DNA of 57,750 bases. Origin: Asparagopsis taxiformis (lineage: Eukaryota > Rhodophyta > Florideophyceae > Bonnemaisoniales > Bonnemaisoniaceae). Position numbers and translations under genes: made by a program. The notes beneath the pieces are model-generated. The model saw only the letters and a program-made list of their open reading frames with translations. It was not told the origin of the DNA and made no database searches. The DNA is taken from positions 1 through 57,750 of the forward strand of contig JALQPE010001964.1 of the NCBI GenBank assembly GCA_030407315.1, written 5' to 3'. Positions 42,755-51,474 of this stretch are shown one piece after another. How positions within the stretch are numbered: the stretch's first letter is position 1; each line of letters opens with the position of its first letter.

Positions 42755-45135
42755 CACAAAATTGATTTTTCGGAAATTTTAGAATTTCTGGGCTGGCCAG
42801 CAATGCAATCGAGCTGGACATCCACCGGACGTCCATTTCAGGTTGGTCGTGTGCTGCCTACATCCACGCATTGCAGAAACTAAGCCAGCGGGTTCACTAC
42901 TAATACAAAGTACACGGAATATGAGTAACGTGATAGGTGAGTAGTGTTTGTGTTGAGGGAGTAAGGCGGGACCATTATGAAACACGGAAGAAGATGCGTA
43001 CCTAGCATAACTTAGGCTTGAAGCCTGGAATCGACCCATCTTTCGGCGCCATTTAGCCTCACAGTTAGTGCTTACAGAAGCCAATGATGACCCCGCTCGG
43101 GGCGGCGGCTCCGGTTCCTGGGGCCGTTGTGGCCAAATTAGACACCATGATTTGAATTAAAATTTGGGCTATTCTCAAAAACATGCACATGTGAACATGT
43201 TTTTGAGATGGGGGTGTGCCGTACGGCACAATCGACCCGCCCAAATCGATGATTTTTGCAAGAATTTTTGTGCCCGAAATTTTAGAATTTCTGGGCTGGC
43301 CAGCAGTGCAATCGAGCTGGACATCCACCGGACGTCCATTTCAGGTTGGTCGTGAGAGAGTGAGGCGGGACCATGATGGAACAAGGACCAAGACCTGTCC
43401 CTGGCGTATTGAGCCTGAAATTGACCCTTCGTGAGACGCGATTTTGGCTTACAGTTAGTGCTTACAGAAGCCAGTGATGGCCCCACTCGGGGCGGCGGCC
43501 GGTTCCTGGGGCCGTTGTGGCCAAATTAGACACCTTGATTTGAATTAAAATTTGGGCTATTCTCAAAAACATGCACATGTGAACATGTTTTTGAGATGGG
43601 GGTGTGCCGTACGGCACAATCGACCGCCCAAATCGATGTTTTTTGCAATATTTTTTGTGCCCGAAATTGTAGAATTTCTGGGCTGGCCAGCAATGCAATC
43701 GAGCTGGACATCCACCGGACGTCCATTTCAGGTTGGTCGTGTGCTGCCTACATCCACGCATTGCAGAAACTAAGCCAGCGGGTTCACTACTTATACAAAG
43801 TACACGGAATATGAGTAACGTGATAGGTGAGTAGTGTTTGTGTTGAGGGAGTAAGGCGGGACCATTATGAAACACGGAAGAAGATGCGTACCTAGCATAA
43901 CTTAGGCTTGAAGCCTGGAATCGACCCATCTTTCGGCGCCATTTAGCCTCACAGTTAGTGCTTACAGAAGCCAATGATGACCCCGCTCGGGGCGGCGGCT
44001 CCGGTTCCTGGGGCCGTTGTGGCCAAATTAGACACCATGATTTGAATTAAAATTTGGGCTATTCTCAAAAACATGCACATGTGAACATGTTTTTGAGATG
44101 GGGGTGTGCCGTACGGCACAATCGACCCGCCCAAATCGATGATTTTTGCAAGAATTTTTGTGCCCGAAATTTTAGAATTTCTGGGCTGGCCAGCAGTGCA
44201 ATCGAGCTGGACATCCACCGGACGTCCATTTCAGGTTGGTCGTGAGAGAGTGAGGCGGGACCATGATGGAACAAGGACCAAGACCTGTCCCTGGCGTATT
44301 GAGCCTGAAATTGACCCTTCGTGAGACGCGATTTTGGCTTACAGTTAGTGCTTACAGAAGCCAGTGATGGCCCCACTCGGGGCGGCGGCCGGTTCCTGGG
44401 GCCGTTGTGGCCAAATTAGACACCTTGATTTGAATTAAAATTTGGGCTATTCTCAAAAACATGCACATGTGAACATGTTTTTGAGATGGGGGTGTGCCGT
44501 ACGGCACAATCGACCGCCCAAATCGATGTTTTTTGCAATATTTTTTTGTGCCCGAAATTGTAGAATTTCTGGGCTGGCCAGCAATGCAATCGAGCTGGAC
44601 ATCCACCGGACGTCCATTTCAGGTTGGTCGTGTGCTGCCTACATCCACGCATTGCAGAAACTAAGCCAGCGGGTTCACTACTAATACAAAGTACACGGAA
44701 TATGAGTAACGTGATAGGTGAGTAGTGTTTGTGTTGAGGGAGTAAGGCGGGACCATTATGAAACACGGAAGAAGATGCGTACCTAGCATAACTTAGGCTT
44801 GAAGCCTGGAATCGACCCATCTTTCGGCGCCATTTAGCCTCACAGTTAGTGCTTACAGAAGCCAATGATGACCCCGCTCGGGGCGGCGGCTCCGGTTCCT
44901 GGGGCCGTTGTGGCCAAATTAGACACCATGATTTGAATTAAAATTTGGGCTATTCTCAAAAACATGCACATGTGAACATGTTTTTGAGATGGGGGTGTGC
45001 CGTACGGCACAATCGACCCGCCCAAATCGATGATTTTTGCAAGAATTTTTGTGCCCGAAATTTTAGAATTTCTGGGCTGGCCAGCAATGCATCTGAGCTG
45101 GACATCCACCGGACGTCCATTTCAGGTTGATCGTG
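42755..45135 (+). repeat. Tandem higher-order array of the ~200-bp terminal repeat (890-bp period)
   Basis: The repeat starting TGATTTGAATTAAAATTTGG occurs at 43148, 43536, 44038, 44426 and 44929, spaced alternately about 388 and 502 bp, so the higher-order unit is about 890 bp. Each copy runs through a hairpin (ACATGCACATGTGAACATGT region), GTGCCGTACGGCAC and CTGGGCTGGCCAGCA to GACATCCACCGGACGTCCAT. A partial copy begins the array at 42755-42852. Successive 890-bp units are almost identical. ORFs inside (about 60-170 codons) repeat with the DNA and are not taken as genes. The same repeat recurs at 49.7, 50.9 and, inverted, 54.9 kb. Confidence 0.9.
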
Positions 45136-45403
45136 TATCGTGCACGTCCACACATTACCGGAAGCAAGTAGGCGATGAAGCACGTACAAACCCAATTGTT
45201 CTGCTATTTCTACCATAGACCATCGAGTCTAGAGATGTGAGGGAATCGTCCTGGAAATCATGCTCCAACCCACGAGGGAATGGACAATCTAGTTTGAAAG
45301 CATGGAACGGAAGTACATTATAGTAGGTTCATAGATTGAAAGTGATAAAGGAGATGATTATATTCTCGATAATTGTTTACCAAAGTAGTTGTTGTTAAGC
45401 TAT

Positions 45404-48400
45404 CTAGCCGTCGGAAAATTGTTCTTCGTCTTCGTCCTCATCATATTCAGGATCTCCCGGCAGAATAGGCGTTATCGGCAACCGTGGAGTTGAATAGCTC
45501 AAGATGAATTCTTCACCCGGTGTGAGGGTTCTCTTCCTGAGAGCTTCTGTCGTCTTCATCCGCATGATTCCGAGCTGCCCTGTCTTCGGCCTACGATCTT
45601 TCTTGACCGGGATGGGAACAACTGTCTTGTGGCGAACATTGACAGGTGCCGGTTGACTTTGTCTGGCAGACCGGCGCGGGGCATTGGCGATTACTTCTTC
45701 TTCGAATCCCAACCGCCTGATGAAACCAAACGAAACATTGTCGGGAATCGGATACGACGCATTCCTGAAATACGTGTGATACCTCGTTGTCGTGTGTGAC
45801 ACAACTCTGTCGACATGCCCTGCCCCGGCATGTTGTACATGGCCGTGACCGATGAAGACTGAACGTGGCGGAACGATTACCTTCTTCAGCTTCATCGTCT
45901 TGGCGTATATATCTAATTCCAGCGCTTTGGAAAAGACGTACTTGTGGGACCCTGGGCACACCCAGATAGGGAATGGGTCATCTCCGTTGGCAATAACAAA
46001 GTAACCCGGAAGTTGATCTTTGCGGTCGCGAGGAGGAACAGGGAAATCATTGTGTGGGACCTGCCGAGGACACCCCTTTCCCGTTATCAAAAACCGTCCC
46101 CCAGATGCCGGCATGACAAGTTTTTCTCCCGGTAAACCGCACTCCTCCAGCCCTATCAGCCGGACAAGGATTCCCAACCACACATCCAGCAGGGCTCGCC
46201 GCGTCACAAACTTGAACCGGTCGATATGCGTCTCATCGTTCTCGGCATAGTCAACCAGGCAGTGGCGCGTAGACGTGAAGCGAGCCCTCCCCTCATTCCG
46301 GTTCTTCTCATCTGTTTCATCGTCCCCAGTATTGACAATGGGACTCCACAGCTGCCGGTTCCCAGGGTCCTTGTGCACCTCCTCCCCCTCCCACGTTCCC
46401 AAAAAGTACCGAAACAATTCCTGGTTAGGAATTTCTTCCATGAGACCCAAGTCAAATGGGAACTTGTCCGACGCATCGAGGTAGCTTACATCCGCGAAAT
46501 TGTGCATCACCGTATACCCTCGCTCGTTGATTTCCGTTCGGCAATTGTGGAAGTACGCCATACCAGTGCCGGCCTCATACGAATCCTTCCAGCTTGTAGA
46601 CATTCGCGCAACCTGGGCGAAGTCCAGCCTCGAGGGTAGAAACGTCGATGTAGGCTCACACATCGCCTTGGCAGCCATCTTCCACGCTGCGAAAAACATC
46701 GGATAGATGGTGTCGATCTCGAAAACAAGATGACGAGCCCGATGTTGTTCCGGAATATGCAGCCCCTCAAACACAGGGTCCATCGCCACTTGTTTCAAAT
46801 ACCTCACCTCTCTGCCCTCCTCATCGATTTCCACACTCTCCAATAACAACCTGAGCTCAATCGGGGGCAGACAGCCAACCCTCACCGATGCGATGACGTC
46901 CGCGGGACGCTGCGCCAGATGATGCCCTTCAGCTCGGTCTTTGACTTCGAAATCGTCGGGAAGAGATGGCATCCGGTCGTCGAACAGGAGGTCGTGTTCA
47001 GAAGGAGAGTCACGAACGATGTAACCGTCTTCATCGACTTCCACTCCTTCCGGAACAGTGAATGTAATTGTCACTTCGCGGACCCCCTTGCTTTCGACTT
47101 GGCCCACGTCTGCACCCTGTTTGTCTTCCTCGTCCGAAGCGGTATGGACAGATTCTTGGTTGGAGGGAGTCGCACCAGCACGTTGGTTATCTTGGGGGAC
47201 AATCTCAACGGCAGAATCGGGGGAACGGGCGGAGTCTTCGTCAACCTCATCACCGGAAGCAGTGGCTTGTTGTTGATCGGTGGGTTTATCAACAACGGCC
47301 TGCTCTTCTTCCCCGGCGGATTGTTGTACCACAACCGGCTCTTCTTCCTCGAGGCGTGTGCTCCCCGTCGAGCGAAGTCGCTGTGAACGGCGGCGGATGC
47401 CATGCGAAGCAGGCTCATGTTCGACATTCCGCTGCTTCTTGTGAGTGAGTCTCACATTGGCAGCAGAAGGGCGGCGTTTGCGTCGAGCCTTAGTCTTCTT
47501 CTTCAATGTCGGATTGAAAAACTCTTTCAAGTTCGTTTCCAAATCCTGTAAACGCGTGGTTCTCCGTCGCATTCGAACCTCACTGCTCCGGTCGTCCCCT
47601 CTATACATTGCAATGGCATTGGTGAGATGCCATTGCAACTCCTTCGGCTGCTTAACCGACCCAATTGCCATCTCTGTGCTCAGAAATGACTTGCGCATAA
47701 TACTCTTTGGGCGCCCATACGCAGCGTACAGAGAATTTGCTATTGCAGTCACGCGACGGACGTATGTATAGAAGTCGTTCACGTCAAAGCGTCCATCCGG
47801 ACGTCCACCATGAGCAGGGTTCAAGTACTCCGAAAGACCACGCAAGACGAAGACAAAGTTTTCTTCCAGCAACTCGCGCACTATCTTGTGGTCCAGGTGC
47901 GTTATCCCAATCTCGTTGCGGCGCTCGGAATTGTTCAGCTCACGCAACACTTCGTCGAGAACAGGATGCTTCAGCGTTGCTATAGCCAAACGCGTCCACC
48001 GCCGGGCCGTGTTCGTTGAATTCATCATCCCCATGAACTGCGCCTCGAACAATGTTCGGATGACATCAGACTCACGCAAGTCGCCAGCGTTTTCCACGTT
48101 ATTTGCAACAGCAATCGTACGGATGAACTGCTGGATGGACGACAAGATTCGAACCAGGGAGCGCTCCGTCAGTTGCGTCCCAGTCGTATGGTTCGACTCT
48201 GCACTCTTGTGGATGATCTCATGAGGCTGAAGATCACTGTCGTCCTTGCGGCGAAGGTAGTACACATCCAGAGGCTGAGTAACCCAGCGCAAGCGGTTTG
48301 CGTCCTGTGGCAGCTTGGTTCTGTGCATACGGGTGAGGCGCGTGAAGTCATCGGCAATGCTATGCATAGCATTGAGACGATGCAGTCCGTCGATCACGGT

Positions 48401-49507
48401 CACGTTCGCATTGGCATGGAATTTGCCATTCTGGAACAGACGCGTGTCGGCGGGCAGATGCGTGTTCTGCGACCTCAGCACCGTCACAGTGATACGCGAA
48501 GAGCTCACATACCCCACAGCCAACATATTGTTGCGCAGGTCCTCCACGTGGTCTTCTTTCACATCCCGAAGGGTCACGGCCGGTTCCACTAGCTGCCTCA
48601 CCAGCACAGTCGCTCCTTCTCCGACGTAATCCGACGTCACAAACTTGGGCACCGTAATTTGCGTCCCCTGCTGCTCACGAATGCTTTCCGCCACCTCCGG
48701 TTCGTCGTCCACTTCGGTTACGTCCTGCGTAGTAGCTTCGGTGACGTTGGAGCGAGCAGGGTGCTTCGTGCCTCCACTGGAGGGTCTTGCAGAGCGAGCA
48801 GGGCGCTTCGTGCCTCCCGAAACCGGAATCGAGCGTGCTGGATGCTTCGTACCCCCCGAACCAGTGATTTCGCCTGCCGGACCGGTACTGGGCATCCGTC
48901 CCGAGCTGGCCTGGTTCGTCGCTGCGTTGAAGTTTGACGCTGCAGCAGGGGTACGAATGTCGCTAGGGCCATCCTCCGCAGCGGGGCGCATCATCCGAGT
49001 ATCCCAAGGGTAAAACGCCACAGCGTATGCTCCACCCATCGTCTCCGGCGGTCCCTCGGCGCCATCAAACATGTACGGGAACGGGAGGTCCTTGAACTTG
49101 TCCTTAGTCGCAATGTTGCGCACGACGATGTAGTCGGCCTCGTCGGTTTCCGGCAGCTTGTGGTTGTGCAGCGTGCGCGGAAGGCCAACATCGCCACCAG
49201 CAGTGCTCACCGAAGCCGTCCCAATATGCACAGCCGCACCGTCCACGTCCGCAAACAAATTGACATCGACGCCGCGCTTGAGTCCGCGCGACTCCGCTGA
49301 CGCGCTCACTTGATCGCCGCAAACCGTTGAAAACAAACTGCTGAAATGCGTATCCGCCATGATTGTTGAGTTGGAAAGTAAAAGAGATGGTTGACGTTGA
49401 CGTATTCGAGTGATGTGGATGGTAGGTTTCACGTTGCTTGAAGAATGGTCGTGAACGCCAATCGCTGGAAATAATAAACAATACAACCGAAATTTTGTTA
49501 GGTACAC
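45404..49507 (-). CDS. ParB-like plus 2-oxoglutarate/Fe(II) dioxygenase-like protein
   Basis: The longest ORF of the window, 1367 codons and intact. Residues 1-49 look non-coding, so Met50 (MADTHFSSLFSTV, position 49360) is the likely start. Residues 218-253 contain three copies of SGGTK[HR]PARS, a basic motif that might touch DNA. About 280-420 is a ParB-like domain with VIDGLHRLNAMHSIADD (DGxHR at 373-377). A long helical region follows, then a basic segment (KKKTKARRKRR, possible nuclear signal) and an acidic linker. The C-terminus (about 1050-1270) resembles PhyH-like dioxygenases: HxD at H1152/D1154, PIWVCPGSHK, distal His in VQHAGAGH (about 1226), and Arg in TTTRYHTYF (1242) for 2-oxoglutarate. 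It could oxidise a DNA base or histone. It is divergent from the methyltransferase-SET gene. Confidence 0.78.
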   Translation of the reverse strand: MYLTKFRLYCLLFPAIGVHDHSSSNVKPTIHITRIRQRQPSLLLSNSTIMADTHFSSLFSTVCGDQVSASAESRGLKRGVDVNLFADVDGAAVHIGTASVSTAGGDVGLPRTLHNHKLPETDEADYIVVRNIATKDKFKDLPFPYMFDGAEGPPETMGGAYAVAFYPWDTRMMRPAAEDGPSDIRTPAAASNFNAATNQASSGRMPSTGPAGEITGSGGTKHPARSIPVSGGTKRPARSARPSSGGTKHPARSNVTEATTQDVTEVDDEPEVAESIREQQGTQITVPKFVTSDYVGEGATVLVRQLVEPAVTLRDVKEDHVEDLRNNMLAVGYVSSSRITVTVLRSQNTHLPADTRLFQNGKFHANANVTVIDGLHRLNAMHSIADDFTRLTRMHRTKLPQDANRLRWVTQPLDVYYLRRKDDSDLQPHEIIHKSAESNHTTGTQLTERSLVRILSSIQQFIRTIAVANNVENAGDLRESDVIRTLFEAQFMGMMNSTNTARRWTRLAIATLKHPVLDEVLRELNNSERRNEIGITHLDHKIVRELLEENFVFVLRGLSEYLNPAHGGRPDGRFDVNDFYTYVRRVTAIANSLYAAYGRPKSIMRKSFLSTEMAIGSVKQPKELQWHLTNAIAMYRGDDRSSEVRMRRRTTRLQDLETNLKEFFNPTLKKKTKARRKRRPSAANVRLTHKKQRNVEHEPASHGIRRRSQRLRSTGSTRLEEEEPVVVQQSAGEEEQAVVDKPTDQQQATASGDEVDEDSARSPDSAVEIVPQDNQRAGATPSNQESVHTASDEEDKQGADVGQVESKGVREVTITFTVPEGVEVDEDGYIVRDSPSEHDLLFDDRMPSLPDDFEVKDRAEGHHLAQRPADVIASVRVGCLPPIELRLLLESVEIDEEGREVRYLKQVAMDPVFEGLHIPEQHRARHLVFEIDTIYPMFFAAWKMAAKAMCEPTSTFLPSRLDFAQVARMSTSWKDSYEAGTGMAYFHNCRTEINERGYTVMHNFADVSYLDASDKFPFDLGLMEEIPNQELFRYFLGTWEGEEVHKDPGNRQLWSPIVNTGDDETDEKNRNEGRARFTSTRHCLVDYAENDETHIDRFKFVTRRALLDVWLGILVRLIGLEECGLPGEKLVMPASGGRFLITGKGCPRQVPHNDFPVPPRDRKDQLPGYFVIANGDDPFPIWVCPGSHKYVFSKALELDIYAKTMKLKKVIVPPRSVFIGHGHVQHAGAGHVDRVVSHTTTRYHTYFRNASYPIPDNVSFGFIRRLGFEEEVIANAPRRSARQSQPAPVNVRHKTVVPIPVKKDRRPKTGQLGIMRMKTTEALRKRTLTPGEEFILSYSTPRLPITPILPGDPEYDEDEDEEQFSDG
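47608..47638. repeat. 12-bp-arm inverted repeat inside the ParB-dioxygenase gene
   Basis: Arms TTGCAATGGCAT and ATGCCATTGCAA with a 7-bp spacer, in coding sequence. Confidence 0.85.
48355..48374. repeat. 20-bp perfect palindrome in the ParB motif
   Basis: CAATGCTATGCATAGCATTG encodes part of LNAMHSIA, directly after DGLHR. Confidence 0.9.
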
Positions 49508-49630
49508 ACCTATCGTGACCGCTGGAATGCAAGACAGGCAATCGAGATGTGAGTGTCCGTTCGGAACGGGCCCGAGTCGGGCTCTCGAAACCTGACGAGG
49601 TGGCGTGAAGCAGGCAGTGTCCTTGATGTG

Positions 49631-49880
49631 TAATGTGTTAAAATTACAGCTGTCAAGCTAGGCGGCTTTTGGGGCGGCTGCGAGCACCCCTTTATCCGGG
49701 GAACACCCTGATTTGAGTTAAAATTTGGGCTATTCTCAAAAACATGCACATGTGAACATGTTTTTGAGATGGGGGTGTGCCGTACGGCACTTTCGACCGC
49801 CTAAATCGATAAAATTTTGCAATTTTTTTCCTGCCCGAAATTCTACAAGTTCTGGGCTGGCCAGTAATGCATTAGCTATC
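49631..49880 (+). repeat. Copy of the terminal repeat with extended outer end
   Basis: AAATTACAGCTGT, AGCTAGG and GCGAGCACCCCT precede the core repeat (GATTTGAGTTAAAATTTGGG at about 49711). The same outer block, inverted, flanks the core at 55106-55164, so these two are the longest matching pair. The inner end (GACATCC...GGACGTCC) is missing. From 49880 to 50400 no gene is seen. Confidence 0.8.
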
Positions 49881-50408
49881 TCCTCTAAACCGATTCTAAC
49901 AAGCAGAAAGAATCCTCTCCTTCATGACGATGCTCTCGAATTGAGGGCAATGCAACGGACTCCCTCCAAGAGAACGATAAAGCATCGTCTTTTCCAAGGC
50001 ATTCCGTACGAAAAATAATCGAAAAACATATTTGACTTAAACCTAACAGCTATCGCGAGCACCGTACTCAGCTATATTTCCTCTGTAATTTCCTTCCTCC
50101 AACCAATCAATAGCCGCTTGGTCACAGGCTTAAAAGCCTTCCACTATCTGTCCTATCCATCGAAGACCCTCGGAGGGTTCGATCCAGGCCTTGATCACCC
50201 ATGATGGGTGTGCAACCCGAGAAAATGAAAATGGAACATATTGCGACAGGGACGAGATATCATTCCATGAAAGAGAACTTCTCTTTCGTTTACTTTTTTC
50301 TAACAAGATTCTAAACGTCTACAAACCCTATGTCGTCCGTCCGTTTTCATCCCGGAGAGATGTGGATGTGAGGTAAGACGCAGTGGTGATGTTGTGTTGA
50401 TTCCCACA

Positions 50409-50660
50409 GACGGAGGTGGAGGAGGTGGCTACGGAGGAAGCCTGGAGAACTTGTCCGGTACTGACATCTCACATGTTGCCATTAACGGAGGTGGTGGAGG
50501 AGGCTATGGTGCAAGCCTGGAGAACATGTGACTCACATCTCTCAGATGTCAGTACCCATGGATGAGAAGAAAAGCATGTTGAGGTGCGGTTCGGATATTC
50601 GATCCATTAACGGAGGTGGTGGAGGAGGCTATGGTGGAAGCGTGGAGAAGAATAGAGTAG
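50409..50660 (+). repeat. Gly-rich coding minisatellite, three units
   Basis: Three units read (A/I)NGGGGGGYG-SLEN-like peptide: near 50410, 50484 and 50608, with GGAGGTGGTGGAGGAGGCTA conserved. They are separated by 50-100 bp with different frames and stops. They may be remnants of a glycine-rich protein gene. The ORF 50671-50919 after it (MDHKKTLLGSF...) has no recognised family. Confidence 0.55.
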
Positions 50661-50943
50661 TCCTATACCCATGGATCACAAGAAGACGTTGTTGGGCTCC
50701 TTTTCGAAGCCCATTCGTCTCTTGAATAAATTTAGCACCCAAATCATATACGATTGCCGAGTTGACACCCCGTATGTCTCGTTGGTAGAAATAGCAGGGG
50801 TTCCACCACTCAGCTGGCGGGAAGTAGTTACTGATTATATGAGATATGGCTTAGCTCCCGCCAAAACCGATAGCTCTGGGCTCAGGTTCTCCAAATGTGG
50901 TTATACGAATGTGTTCTGACAATGCTAGAAGACGAATATCTGC

Positions 50944-51135
50944 ATCCTGATTTGAATTAAAATTTGGGCTATTCTCAAAAACATGCACATGTGAACATGT
51001 TTTTGAGATGGGGGTGTGCCGTACGGCACAATCGACCGCCCAAATCGATGTTTTTTTGCAATATTTTTGCTGCCCGAAATGTAGAATTTCTGGTCTGGCC
51101 AGCAATGCATCTGAGCTGGACATCCCCATGTCCAG
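50944..51135 (+). repeat. Core terminal repeat, inner-left copy
   Basis: Same sequence and orientation as the array copies, from CCTGATTTGAATTAAAATTT to GAGCTGGACATCC, then a diverged GGCCGTCCGGATGTCG in place of CCGGACGTCCA. Its left flank lacks the AATTACAGCTGT outer block. It lies about 340 bp before the methyltransferase-SET start codon; the palindromes TGTGACTGCAGTCACA (51177-51206 area) and GCCGCCATGGCGGC follow it. Confidence 0.85.
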
Positions 51136-51474
51136 TGGCCGTCCGGATGTCGCTCACCTGGTAAGCGTGATGCACCTGTGACAACCTATGTGACTGCAGT
51201 CACAGCCGCCATGGCGGCGTGCAGTACAACCCTCAAAGACAGGGAATCACAATCTTTTTAAAATTTTTGTCTACCACGTATCCGTCACAACTTATTACCT
51301 ACACCGGTTACGGGTTTCAAGACCTTTCCAGTGCTGTGTACCCGTATACTCTGTTCCGTTCGATATCAACCAGTGTTCCTCACGAAAGAGTGCAAACGTC
51401 ACGAGATACGTCGTCAAATTTGACTGTCTCGCCGAGCGGTCGCCATCCTGTACCGAATTTCCACTCATTCCATT

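Noticed and set aside
43462..43974. Minus-strand ORFs of 60-170 codons in the tandem array
   Set aside because: They recur with every DNA repeat unit in several frames and lack recognisable domains, so they follow the repeat rather than selection on a protein.
42755..45135. CRISPR array
   Set aside because: Repeats are ~200 bp in ~390/500-bp units without short uniform repeats and variable spacers; the genome is eukaryotic.
49361..49507. First 49 codons of the 1367-codon ORF as real protein
   Set aside because: Composition is unlike the rest and resembles untranslated sequence; Met50 begins a coding-like segment.
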